Source: Branchiostoma lanceolatum (lineage: Eukaryota; Chordata; Leptocardii; Amphioxiformes; Branchiostomatidae). Taken from it: DNA of 64,000 nt. Under the pieces are notes generated by a model, which saw nothing but the letters and a program-made list of their open reading frames with translations, made no database searches and was not told the origin of the DNA. Made by a program: the position numbers and the translations under genes. Positions 46,001-57,215 of this stretch are shown piece after piece; within the stretch, counting starts at the first letter, position 1; every line of letters begins with the position of its first letter. The DNA lies in the NCBI RefSeq assembly GCF_035083965.1, contig NC_089735.1:6536001-6600000 (forward strand), in the 5' to 3' direction.

Positions 46001-46821
46001 TGCTCAAATACAAACTTTTCTCTTTACTTTCCATGATATGTTCATTGAAAAATAACTCCTCATGTTACAGGTCTGTACTCAGTAGATAAGTTCTGGTTCA
46101 CAGCTGGGTTGTCAGGATTTGGGGTGTACAAGTTTGTGTTGAGTAGGTGTCCAGCCCAAGCCCCCCCTCCATGGACGCTGCCAGCATCCGGAGACAACTC
46201 GGTAAGCGCTTTTACCATGGATGATGATTTAGATCTGCACTGCTCAAGTAATTAGATTTGGATAAAATTTGGAAAAAAGCCATACCAACCCATTTTCTTG
46301 GTTCTTGGATTCAGCCACTTTTTTTATTGCTGGTATTAAAAGAAAAAAAGAAAGATTGAATTCTGTGCACACTTAAACCCCCCAAAGCGTATATTTTGGT
46401 AGCATGAGTTGATTAGAGTCCTTGTGACTCTCACACACAAAAATGATTTCATGATCTCATCTGACTCCTGAGGAGAGTTCCTTCTGCTGTGATTGAATGG
46501 CTTTGAGCAGATGTAAAGCGCACTGCTCATGAAAAAAATAAAATTAGTTAAGATCAACCCGGGACCCAGCAACAAATAGATGCCGTAAGCTTATCGTAAA
46601 AGCACCGAGAGGTATCCCACTGGGACAAATTTGTGGCTTCAGATCCCAGCCGGGGCTACACCCCTTACGGGCACCGGTGCAAATGTGACCACACCATAAG
46701 TGTTACTGACCATACATGTATATCTCTATACTCTATCCAGGACTCTGATACAGACACAAACAAGGCAGACAGTGACTCAGGCGTCTCCATGACAACAGGA
46801 ACAGAGACAGAGGCTGACTGA
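37028..46821 (+). CDS. Stand-alone SRA/YDG-domain protein
   Basis: Ten exons join in phase: 37028-37129, 37709-37882, 38531-38648, 38860-38920, 39186-39301, 39597-39634, 39910-39955, 40427-40534, 46071-46201 and 46741-46821, encoding 324 residues. SRA domains flip out and read methylated cytosine; in animals the known case is UHRF1/2. Residues about 125-290 carry the domain: [71 protein letters not shown] and [13 protein letters not shown]. No ubiquitin-like, Tudor, PHD or RING domain is present, so it is not UHRF1. The N-terminus is basic ([16 protein letters not shown], a likely nuclear signal) with RRSARLRGK; the C-terminus is Asp/Ser/Thr-rich. Intron 8 (5.5 kb) holds a DIRS retrotransposon. 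Function as a modified-cytosine reader is inferred from the fold. Confidence 0.88.
37905..38040 (-). mobile_element. LINE 3'-end remnant, reverse, in SRA intron 2
   Basis: On the minus strand the order GTGTAATATAACTAGCTGCT, then GTGTTACACTGAAGGGCGG and a GGTTCTACTGGCTATATAG tail repeats the end of the LINE at 45562-45850. Confidence 0.55.
40608..40752 (+). repeat. DIRS left inverted terminal repeat
   Basis: Starts TTGTCTTCTGCATCC, contains GACTTATGACTGTAGGTG, and ends GGCACGATCCTCAGTCT. Its inner 100 bp are nearly identical to the reverse complement of 45381-45485; the outer 45 bp are more diverged. Confidence 0.85.
41698..42015 (+). repeat. Duplicated A/T-rich segment inside the DIRS element
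   Basis: AGCTGTTTTCACATGC and TTTTGTGGAATGCTGGATA begin two copies about 180 bp apart that run on through TACAGACCATGAT and GATTTATGGATT. The copies differ by small gaps. Confidence 0.75.
43490..43760 (+). repeat. 78-bp in-frame tandem repeat inside the DIRS element
   Basis: Three copies of a unit starting GGTGGGCAGTCTTCAGCAGC at 43567, 43645 and 43723, with a diverged one before. CAGCAGGT-type words continue on both sides. The repeat keeps a 268-residue frame open (43194-44000) in more than one reading frame. Confidence 0.8.
45180..45296 (-). repeat. DIRS internal complementary region
   Basis: The first half (CACCTACAGTCATAAGTCTG through GCAGAAGACAATT) complements the left end; the second half (ACAAATTGTACAAACCTGTG through GTTGTCAGGCAGACT) complements the right end with about one mismatch. 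The join marks the circle junction. Confidence 0.85.
45381..45560 (-). repeat. DIRS right inverted terminal repeat
   Basis: Runs from AGACTGAGGATCGTGCCGAC to CAATTTGTAATTG. It exceeds the left repeat by about 40 bp, as is usual for DIRS elements. Confidence 0.8.
45562..45850 (+). mobile_element. 5'-truncated LINE, reverse-transcriptase C-terminus and 3' tail
   Basis: The frame reads [20 protein letters not shown] and ends SFDSFKQCM, the usual C-terminal signature of CR1/L2-type non-LTR elements. A stop follows, then about 90 bp ending in GGTTATACCGGCTATAAAGA. It abuts the right end of the DIRS element, so the DIRS may have landed in or beside it. Confidence 0.7.
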
Positions 46822-48202
46822 GGTGTGTTACATACAGGTGAATATGCTGGTCATGTGAAATGAATAGATATTTGTATGGAGAGTATGAATTTGTCAACAA
46901 TTAACAATAAATAGATAAGATAGAAATGTATATGTAGGTATGCATGTATGCAAGTTTGTATGTATTTATGTACAGTATTTATGTATGCAAGTATGTACAT
47001 ATATATGTATGTATGCATGGATAAGATAGGAAGATATATGTATGTATATGTAGATAGATAGCTGGATAAGATAGAAAATGCATATATATATATATATATA
47101 TATATACATTTATATATGTATACATGTATAGATAGATATTGAAAGTTATAGAGGCTGATTGATTGATTGATACTGAAAATGATGAACAAGAATGTTAAAA
47201 AATGACAATGATACATGAAACTTTATGCCTAAAGCACAACTCTTATTACCACTGCAGGAGCCAGAGCTGTGGAGGAACTCTTTTTTCATCTTGATTAGAA
47301 ACTTGTTTAGGCCAGACCAGGAAGGTTGATAGGCTGGAAGGAAAGCAAGGATGAAATAGAAGTTTTAAAGTTTACAAGAAAGTTGAAAGAAAATAACAGA
47401 AAAAACTCATCAGTTGCCTTTCCAACAATTTGAACACTAGGTCAACCTCTATTAGTTATATACATACGCGTAGATTTCATTCATTTTTAGAAAGTAGACA
47501 AGATGTAATCTTAATTGTCTAAACATAATCTTCTTGAACGGTGCTATGGCCAGTAGTTAGGGTGCAATTTCTTCCACGTTTTAAGTACACTGCCATGTTT
47601 GATCATATTCTTAGGTAAGGGGATGGGAAGATGCATATGATGTAATACAGTTTCCCTGGACCTTCAAATGAATTTAATCACTGTGGCTTTTAGATTGATA
47701 CATTGTGAAATGACTGTTGTACATGTTGGTACCAAACGTTTGTCTTGTCATAAGTTTTTACGAGGGACAAGACTTTTTAAGAATTTCTAGTCAATGGTTT
47801 CAGATGTTTTGAAGAATGCAATTATTTTTGGATAGAATTATGAATAAAGTATGTTGAATGTATTCAGTTATGGGTCCTAAGATTGTCATTCCAGAGTTAA
47901 TACGCAAGTGGAAGTACCATCAATCTCACAATCTAGCATTTATCAGAACAAGGCCAAACAACCTGCTTTTACCAGAAGGTGCTCATGACGAAATGCCCTG
48001 AGTGGCTCTGGTAGGCCAAATTAAAGTGCAACGCAGAAACACAAAAACAGACAAGCACACACACCGAAACACACACACACAGACAAGCCAACAACATTCC
48101 CTACCTGGGGTGAAGTCATGACCTGCACGCCACGCCCTTTTGTCACATGTCGTGACGTCACCTGTGGGTAAACACACCAGTGAGAACAACAGGAGGTGAA
48201 AC
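46822..48202. other. Gap between SRA gene and VOPP1-like gene
   Basis: Contains AATAAA at 46906-46911 and 47843-47848, either of which could end the SRA transcript, a TATG/TATA-rich tract at 46915-47120, and no recognisable gene. The last part should hold the promoter of the next gene. Confidence 0.5.
47081..47106. repeat. (TA)n microsatellite
   Basis: A pure TA run set in a longer TATG/TAGA-rich tract. Confidence 0.95.
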
Positions 48203-50696
48203 ATGGCGGGTTACGGACTTCTCATTGCTTCCTTGTTCGCCGGGGCTACCCTCGTGGTGGTGAGTCAGTTCTTTGTGAACAGGAATTGTAACAAATTAAC
48301 CATTTTGAACAGGTGGTTGAATGTTCCCGTAAGTTTCCTCTTTGTCATAGTCCCTAAGTGTATTATTGCCAACCACCGTTAACTGTTACGGAAACACAAG
48401 AAAATGTCGTAGTTCCTTACAGATCCTGTGAAAAATTGGTAGTCCATGGTTAGGTTGTGAGATGGACTAGCTTAGACAGCATAAATGTACGTAACGTTAT
48501 GTGTAAAATTCATTGAATTTTACCGAGATGATTTTAATGATACCAAGAATTTCGAATAACGCCACGGCCTCTTGCGTTGTACTGCGACAACTACACTTTG
48601 TACCTACGTAGTTTGTTACTACACACGACTAGCATTACAGTAATTGTTTTAATGACAGAATGGATCAAATTTTGACCTTGAATTGACGTAAAATCAGGTT
48701 TCGGGAGATCATCCGCTTAATGTAAGAAATGTGAACAGGTGGGAGCAAAAATGCCACCGCAAGTGGCGTTACACCGCGGTCATTGGACTTTACACCCCAA
48801 TAGGTCTGTGAAACGCCATATCAAATTTACTAAGCGCCTTTCAAAGACGGCCATTTAGAATATCGTATACCATGTCGTGATACTTTTTCAACATGAACGT
48901 AACACTGGTATTTGAAAAATGGTCTGGAAGGTGGGTTTCGGGCAAGGAAGTTTAATTTGCGAGCTGTAAAACTGTTATTTTTGTCAAGGAATTTCTTTTG
49001 CTTGGTATGAGATGAATGAAGGAGGCAACTCCTTTAAAAAGTAAACATGCACCGTTAGCGGTTAGATGGCGTAACTTAGTGATTACAATGTAGTTGGTGT
49101 TAGTCCAAGTAGTCATAAAGTTATGACTAACAAAATTACCATTGGTTGAAGTTACGTAGTTATTCAATATCACAATAGTCCAGTTTCACACTGGTAAACC
49201 ACGATAATGTAACACACGGAAGTAAACTTGCATGCAGGATTTTATTTCCGCCTTTTTACATCAAGTAAAATAAGTATTCAAGTCCAGTTCTATAGTTTCT
49301 CCTAGCTCAGTTGGGCTATGTTGATGTTACGTTGTGATTCTCTTGTCCTTCTCTGTTTTTAGGCCGATGACTATTGCTACTTGGACGGAAACATGAAGAC
49401 CTGCTATGGTATGAATGAAAATTACAACATCGCCATATAAATGATAGATTATACTGTGACTGATGGAGCAAAAATACATAACTTTTATGGAGACCCGGTT
49501 GTGCGAAGTCGATGTGTTTGTATCTCCTTCGCTACATGTAACGTAACGATTATAGCTAAACATACGATGATACTATTCACAATGTACAACGTTATTTTCA
49601 GGGGACTTTGCATATTGCTGTGGAATAGATAACTTCAGCTGTTGCAATACGGGCTACTACGTGTACAGTGCTTGGTGTAAGTATATACCACAAACTACTC
49701 CCATATACATCTGTATGAGGCAACATAGTAATATCATTGCAATTTCATACTCTTGAATGCATATTTGCAAATGATTTGGGCTTCTGTGTCATCAACTGTG
49801 TCATCAGCTACAAAAATATACACTGCTTTACTCTATTAAAGACATGCGCTATGAATAACGATACGATTGTGATAAGACATCAACAACGTTGTCTACCACC
49901 AGGGTTCTGGATGATTTGGGTGCTCCTGTTCATCTTCTTCACGGCCTGTGGTTATGCAATCCGGAGGCGCCGTCTAGCGGCTCGCACCATTATCATCCAG
50001 GGCACCCGAGTACCTCCTCCTGAGGCCTACGTCACCACAGGTACCGTCTATGGGGCAACCTACGGTACCCAGCCTCCACAGTACGGTACCCAGCCTCCAC
50101 AGTACGGCGCCGCTGGACCACCGCCGTACCAGGCTGAAGTAAGACACTTCCATCTGAGTTTTATTTGCATCGTAGGAAGTATCTCAGAAACAAAGTTGTT
50201 ACATCCGGGAAGGAGGTTCACCTCCTACGGGGGCACTGTTTTTCGGTTGCACATGTGTGTTCAAGATCCACAACTCAAGATCCTTCCGATGGATTTGTAT
50301 GAATTTTGGTACGATTGTAGCTATTGTGGTCGCGATAAAACATGGTGATTTTGAGCTCCCTAGCAGTAATTTTAGTGCTGTTGTGAATTTGATGGTAATT
50401 CCCGTCTCTTTCAACCTCCGATCGTCATTATGCTGCACGTTTTGAATATTAGCTGCAGCTCAAAATTACTTTTTTTAGTTGCGCTTGTGAGATTGCGATG
50501 TAGCATCACAATGTATTAAATCTCCGGATCTTTTTTCAGCTTATTTTTTTGGGACGATTGTGAGTTGAAAAGTGTACGAAGGGCGCACATGATTAGTTAG
50601 TGGCATTCAACTTATATTTCATCGAAAAGATTCACACCCATTCTTCTTCTTCTCCTTTACAAATTACAGTCTGCAAAGCAGCCACTCTTGCATTAG
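48203..50696 (+). CDS. VOPP1/WBP1-like small type I membrane protein
   Basis: Five exons in phase: 48203-48259, 49363-49408, 49602-49676, 49903-50138 and 50670-50696, encoding 146 residues. VOPP1 and WBP1 family members sit in endosomal or lysosomal membranes and bind WW-domain proteins, including Nedd4-type ligases, through PPxY motifs. Seen here: a signal peptide (MAGYGLLIASLFAGATLVVA), a short Cys-rich ectodomain (CYLDGNMKTCYG, YCCG, FSCC), one membrane segment led by WWFWMIWVLLFIFFTACGY, a stop-transfer RRRR run, and a Pro/Tyr-rich tail with two QPPQYGT copies and one true PPxY (GPPPY). The WWFW start of the membrane helix is a hallmark of WBP1/VOPP1. The tail is shorter than in human relatives. 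Which of the paralogues it corresponds to is unclear. Confidence 0.8.
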
Positions 50697-51446
50697 AGTG
50701 ACGTCACACACCATGGCCACCGCAGTGGCATCATGGGAAGTTACCAATTGGGCCATTTTGGAAGAACAACACAAAGTTTCACACGCCGCACTAACCAAGA
50801 AGATATAAGCATCTGATCCGTACTTACGAATATCATTTGATTTTCTATATTGAGTTTTGTATAACATAACTACGCTGTAATGTAACACACTGGATATAGT
50901 AACAGTTGAGAGAAACTGAGATTTTCAATGATTTTGCTGATAGTCGCTTCCCTAGTATTACTTACTGACGGTTAATAATCTACCCAGCTGTTGTGTAAAT
51001 GAGACCGAATACATGTAGTTTCTAAGACTTGTAGAATATCTTGCACAGTATTTTTGACCAAATATGACAATACTTCAATGTTAAGGATCCCCAACCTATA
51101 GCAGTCAAACCAGTATACCGAGATATGCTTAAAAATTTGCATTGTAAACAACGTTTCAAACGATATGTAGGCTACTAGTTTTAACATTGAGAGATTTCAC
51201 AATGATGGATGTAATGTAATCGACTCTCTACGATACTTCCCATTTCTTGTACTTACTGCAAGGGAGAAAGTACTTCTATTTGCTGTCATGATCTGTATGA
51301 ACAATATAGCTATCCTTTCAATTATATATACGGTTTGTCTTGTTTAGTAACCGTTTGTTAATGTATTATGATTTTGGACTACCTGTCGATTCGTGTCAAA
51401 ATACATTGTTTGTTTTTGCGCGATCTTCGTAACTTATTTAAGTCAT

Positions 51447-51966
51447 GCCTGGGCCACATTTCTGCCCGGGTCTCATTTATGCCTGGGCCACATTTATGTC
51501 TGGGTAACATTTATACCTGGGTGTCATTTATGCCTGGGTGTCATTTATGCTTGGGTCACATTTATGCCTGGGTCACAATTATTCCTGGGTCTCAATTATG
51601 CCTGGGTCACGATTATGCTTGGGTCACATTTATGCCTGGGTCACAATTATGTCTAGGTCACAATTATGCCTGGGTCACATTTATTCGTGAGTGACATATA
51701 TCCCTGGGTTACATTTATGCCTGGGTCACATTTATGCCATGGTAACATATTTACGCCTGGGTCAAATTTATGCATGGGGCACATTTATGCTTGGGTCAAA
51801 TTTATGACTGGGCCACATTTATGCCTGGGTCACATTTATGCCTGGGTCACAATTATGCCTCGGTCACAATTATGCCTGGGTCACAATTATGCCTGGGTCA
51901 CAATTATGCCTGGGTCACAATTATGCCTAGGTCACATATATGCCTGGGTCAAATTTATGCCTGGAC
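51447..51966. repeat. 17-bp tandem repeat array
   Basis: About 30 copies of a unit near TTATGCCTGGGTCACAT or TTATGCCTGGGTCACAA. Because 17 is not a multiple of three, all frames stay open in long stretches, giving false frames with a 17-residue period. Confidence 0.95.
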
Positions 51967-52185
51967 TGCTCTCATCCTGAGGGAAAGGATGAGGATTAGA
52001 TAACCTGCGGCGTTCCAGCTTGTTACAGTTGTTCCATTGAAAGGCTGAGATTAATTTTTTCAAATGTTAACCAGCCTGGTTTGTCGACTTTGTGGCTTCT
52101 GTGGTATCATATTGGTCTATCACAGGATGACTTCTTTTCTTTTCTACTTTCATTTCACTCACCCGTGCCATTCATTTCCTGCAAA

Positions 52186-52211
52186 GAAACAACAACAACA
52201 ACAACAACAAC
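52186..52211. repeat. (CAA)n microsatellite
   Basis: A run of eight or so CAA triplets in A/T-rich spacer. Confidence 0.9.
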
Positions 52212-53439
52212 GAAGAAATTAACTTGTTGTGGGCAAACCTGACGCACGAAGCCTCGCTGTCCTGACCCCAAAGACCGTTCCTCATAACCTAAATGGACAC
52301 TATCGACCAGCCTGGCCCAAAGGCTTAATTTACTCGACATCCGCAATATGGGATTGAGAATGCTTGTTGGATTGCCTGTGCACAAATTACCGGCAGCCTA
52401 ACGATCGCCGAAAAGCGATGACAAAGCCATTCTGGTGGAGGCGCGACCATTGGAGTTGACAGCATCAATATGGCTGCACTCCGTCAGTAGTACTGAAGGT
52501 AAGACTAACCAAGAGGAAAACTTACTAGAACTAAGTGTTATCGTCGAACAATAAGAGGCACAACGTTAGACTATAAAGGAAAAGATACAGTATTAATATT
52601 TGTAATGATATTGTTCATCACACACAAACAAACTAACAAACAAATTTTTAAAGGAAACTTCTATAGCTGTGATCCCAAAACGTATATTTACTTCTTGTCT
52701 ATGCAAGCATCTACTCACCTAAAGAAATGACCTAAGTGAATTCATAACTTCTTGATTTGACCAAACTCTTGCATCAAAAACAGTTAACTCACTATAGCTA
52801 ACTATGCCTATGGGCCATTGATAAAATATTACACTTTCTTAGATTAACAAAAGAAACATCGGTCACTTCCAAGGGATACAGAAGCATCACAGATTCAACA
52901 TATTTACAACATAACTACATAATACAGCAGATTCAGTACACTGTAATAAACATACGGCCCGACTACCCGATCCCCCTCCGCCAGTACTGACCATGTGCAC
53001 GGTGTAATAAATACCCGCGGATGAACGCCTGCTTAACTCCATTTTCCCAAAAGATTGACGACCCTGCCAATCCATCCTGCTCCGCGAAATTACAGGGATA
53101 AAGTCTGAATGGGCGCTGGCGTTCAAACGTTTGTGTTCTATATACATTCATAGATTACTGCACTGGGCAAATTACGGGGATAAAGTGGTGAAAATCAATT
53201 TCTATTGACGTCCGGAATACAAACTTCGGCGAAGTGCAGTCAGGGCGATATTGCGACCTTCCTACACCGCAGCTACGAATAGTCCGAGGCAATGAATACG
53301 TTTAAAGGCGTAGCGATTTCATATGCACCTATTTCTTTTAGAAAATGTTGAAGTGACTAATTGTATCGTGTACCCGGTGGCATGCCTGTGGATCTTATAT
53401 TAAACTTATATAGAGGACAATTTATTCTCTGTAAGGCTA

Positions 53440-53890
53440 TGCTGAATTGATGAAATGGATATCATCCTCCTTTCACTGCAAAATTGATGCCACCGTGCGA
53501 AAAAATAAAAGTTGGGCATAAAATGCCCTGATGATGAAAAGTATGTGGCCAGGAGGTTTTATAAACGATTGAACTTACAGAACATAACAAGAAATGAATT
53601 CTTTATTTTGGTTCTTTCTCTTCTTCTTAGAGGACTTTGTGTAAAACTTCCCTCAGGGCTCCAAATGTATTTTCTGCAAGGAGTCAGTTTACGACAAAAT
53701 TGGTACGTTTCACGATTGGAGAAGAGGCGTTCTATGCCATTACTGTCCGTTTTCCGATATGTTTTGAAATTTACGTATTAATGTATTTGCTTATTTTGTT
53801 CGATCAGGTTCTACGTACGTACTACGTGGGGAGAGACGAAAATTAATGCGCGCGGATGTCATCCATATAACCAAGTCAGTGTGGCCTAAT
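53440..53890. mobile_element. MITE-family copy 3
   Basis: The left end has AAATGGATATCATCCTCC; the right end GCGCGGATGTCATCCATATA, then AGTCAGTGTGGCCTAATG. This is the same inverted-repeat layout as at 28350-28713, and the interior shares GTGCGAAAAAATAAA with copy 1. Confidence 0.6.
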
Positions 53891-54774
53891 GTATATAGTC
53901 CATTTGTATATTGACATTAGATCACAATCACAATGAAATCACAATTATCTAGTCTTTAACATCATCGTTGCTTTTCTGTTTGCACCGAATAACAATTGCC
54001 ACAAGTCAAACAATACGTCAGTCGACCTAGACTATAAAACGCAAACGCGTTAGATTTGAGTAACCGTTGAGATAGGGTAGTCCTTACTTCGGAATGTCCG
54101 GCATTTCAGTCAATCCAAATATAGGCGTTTGAATTGGGTGGGGGTACTGCCAACGCTCTGTGACAAATTCCGTAAGGCAGTGACTACGCTCTAGTGTTAC
54201 GTTAATGTTGGTGAGCTGTCTTCGCTTCACGCTACATTCAGACGACCATTACGCTATACACAAAATGCACTGATAACGTAATATTTGAGGGGTTCAGCTA
54301 CGAATTACGAAGAATTGAAATGGCTGATTACCCTCTACGTAAAAGGGCATACAGGCCCCTAAGTATTACGGGCTACTGTAATAATGTGCGCTCTCCGCGT
54401 AAGTTAGCTGATAAGTACCATGTTATTTACGAAAGTTGTTGCTTCCTATGATAAAGTCTAAATCCTGTAAAGTTCACCTATTGATTGGCAATTTTTCTTC
54501 TACAGAGGACACCAGATATCATGGGATAGCACTAGGTCTATGTGAAAGCTCAATCAATCGCTTTCTTACACATTGCCTAGTTTTAGAATATGTGTGTTTG
54601 GGGGGAAATATCCTCTTAACAACGACTACACGATAATCTAGACGGTTCATGATGCATCCTTTGATTTATTTCGGGACGCCTAATACTGAATATGCTTATG
54701 TGGACGTTAAGCTGTGCGGTTTAGAATAACAGAGCAAACTCTAAATTGTGAAGTAGATGTATAGCATTTGTTCG

Positions 54775-55075
54775 CCTCCGAAGAATCAAATAATAAAAGG
54801 AAAAGAAATTCAATATGCAGTACAACATGCCCGTCCATATATAAGAACAGTTGTGTAACATTGTTACTGCATGTGCGCATGTGGACGTGACTGTGCAGGT
54901 ATAGTTTAGAATGGCAGGAGAAACACAAATAAATGACTTTGTGAAGTAGACTATTTGTTTACCTTAAAGAATTAGCGAAAAGAACCCCCATATGCAGTAC
55001 AACATGCCCGTTCATATGAAAGAGGTGCGGGTGTTTAGAACTGTTGTGTAATATTGTAATCTGCTCCTAGAAGGC
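54775..55075. repeat. Local direct duplication
   Basis: ATATGCAGTACAACATGCCC and a following GAACTGTTGTGTAA-type block occur twice, about 180 bp apart. Confidence 0.7.
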
Positions 55076-57215
55076 GCTACACAATCGGATCTGGATATCT
55101 TTTTTTAAGTGCTAGGTTACTTCCTCAATATGAAAAATGAACACCTTCCATACAATATTTCAGTTGTGCTTTCAATATTGTTCACGGGTCTACATATTGT
55201 GGGTCTTTTCTGTATAATTTGACACATTGTGGATGCTTGACATTGCTCAATAACAAACGGCCAGTCTTATTTTTCCAAAGTATATTTCACCAATACAGGC
55301 ATTTCTCCTTCTTTTTGATTTTTTTTTATCTTATTCAAGTCCTGACGTTTCTGACAAGAACATTGAGAGACCATTTTAATCGATTTATATCTGTCCATGG
55401 TGCTGAAATTGTTGTTATGTTTACCAGTATCATTTTACATAACTATGTTTGGATTTTTTAATCACCATTAGTGCTCTTGTGTCCTTATTCACGGTGAATA
55501 ATACAAGCAAGTCTTCTAATCTACTCTCACTCACTATCTATTTAACCTGTAAAAGAACTGAGGCGTATATATCGTCCAATATTCTGTTTATTAATCAGAC
55601 ACATACAACACGTTCCAGTTATACTGGTAGACTCGGGACCCAGAAGTTCCCGAAGCGATCCGACACCATACTGTATCTATGTAATACTGACTCATTTTGG
55701 AAGCACGGTAAGTTGTGATGAGGCGACATTAAAACCCATGATCCACCTATGCAATTTCCCGCTTGGCTAGGACCGTAATAGCGCTACGATGGGAAGATTT
55801 GCCAGTATGGCGACCGATATGAACAAATCACACGCATGACAGCTTCAATCGAGACGGCCCAACGGCGTCTTATCCCCGTATTTTCCAAACACAATTCCTT
55901 CTGGGATTGCAAATGCATGACATGTTCTCGGGAGCTGGGCTTGTTGGCGCTCTCGTTCGGCAATCAGCCCTGAACCACGTCTTCTCAATTTGACGGGCTG
56001 GCGTGTCAAATTCCTGTGAAATTAGGGTGGGCACATCAGCGCTAACCTTGATTTTTACTCGGTGCTTATTTCCCAGCGTGGCGACGGAAGAAGCGTAGTC
56101 TGTCGAGAGATAAAGGGTAGAATCCCGGATCAGGATTACAAGGTGTCAGTGCAGGGGTTGGGACTTCGGGAAGATTAATTTTCCAGTCCACTCACGGGGA
56201 AAAACCCGCCGCAGTCAACAGGGTGCGAGTATTTGAGGTGATGTTTTAATACTGTCCACACGAACCGCCCTGCCCCGACCTTTCTGACTCTTTATGAAGC
56301 ACCCTCTTCTTCATTTTCTGAAAGGTCACATATTGCCTCCTGATCGTGACAGTCGAGACAGCTGAATATGTCCTGTCTATCGGCCAAATATCACCGGCAC
56401 AGGTAATGCGTTCGGACCAGTGGCGGTCACCTTTCGCATGATTGGAGTGTAAGAGGGATATATATGAAATGGTGACTGCAGCGCTTTGCGCCTTTGACCG
56501 CACATTGAATTACATACACGGCACCGCACGGCAATGTATCACAAGTCTGACTCAGCTTTCTTTCTTCAGAAGACTAACATTAAGACGGTTACGTTACCGA
56601 GTTCTGGGGAAAGTCACGGTGGTACATCTACTCATACGCCCTTACAATGGTTGGTCATGACCAAAACAACTATGTACTCTGTTACAGCAAGTTGAACCGG
56701 TAAACCTCTGACAGACTATTATGACCAGCAAGTAGCATTGCCCTTTTCAAGATACAAAATGACATATAAAGTCTGTGTAAATGTTAACAACGTTTTCAGC
56801 TTGATACACAACTGACAGTAGAAACAGAACAACTGGCATGCAGCTCGCGAAAGCGTGGAACGGTTTAACAGTTTTTTCTTTGCCACCTCTCCAAGGGTGT
56901 TTATATATCTACCTATATATTTCCAGTTTGACAGGCAAATTCAAATATGCTTTACAGACGCACAGCGAGGCGCCAGAGAAACACATAATATATCAATGAT
57001 TCCACATATCTGTATTTATATCCAGGATATTTTACAATCATACGAGAGATAGACACTCTTTACAAGTCTACAGTACATAATACATTACAACAGTGTTTTA
57101 GAATCATATCAATGTCCTCCGATATAAAGACATCTGGATTGGAGGCTGTGTCTGTGTTTAACGTTTTTTAGGAGGGATGTTTTGGCAACGTTCCCGGATG
57201 TTGTCCTATGCTTTG

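Larger units (their letters stand above)
50697..57215. other. Gene-poor 6.5 kb between convergent VOPP1-like gene and PRDM8
   Basis: Apart from the repeats listed separately, no coding exon or RNA gene was recognised. Open frames at 52887-53151 and 53512-53846 show no family resemblance; the second lies inside a MITE copy. Part may be PRDM8 3' UTR near 57000-57215. Confidence 0.5.

Noticed and set aside
51368..52003. Open frames of 77-108 codons with a 17-residue period
   Set aside because: They arise from the 17-bp satellite.
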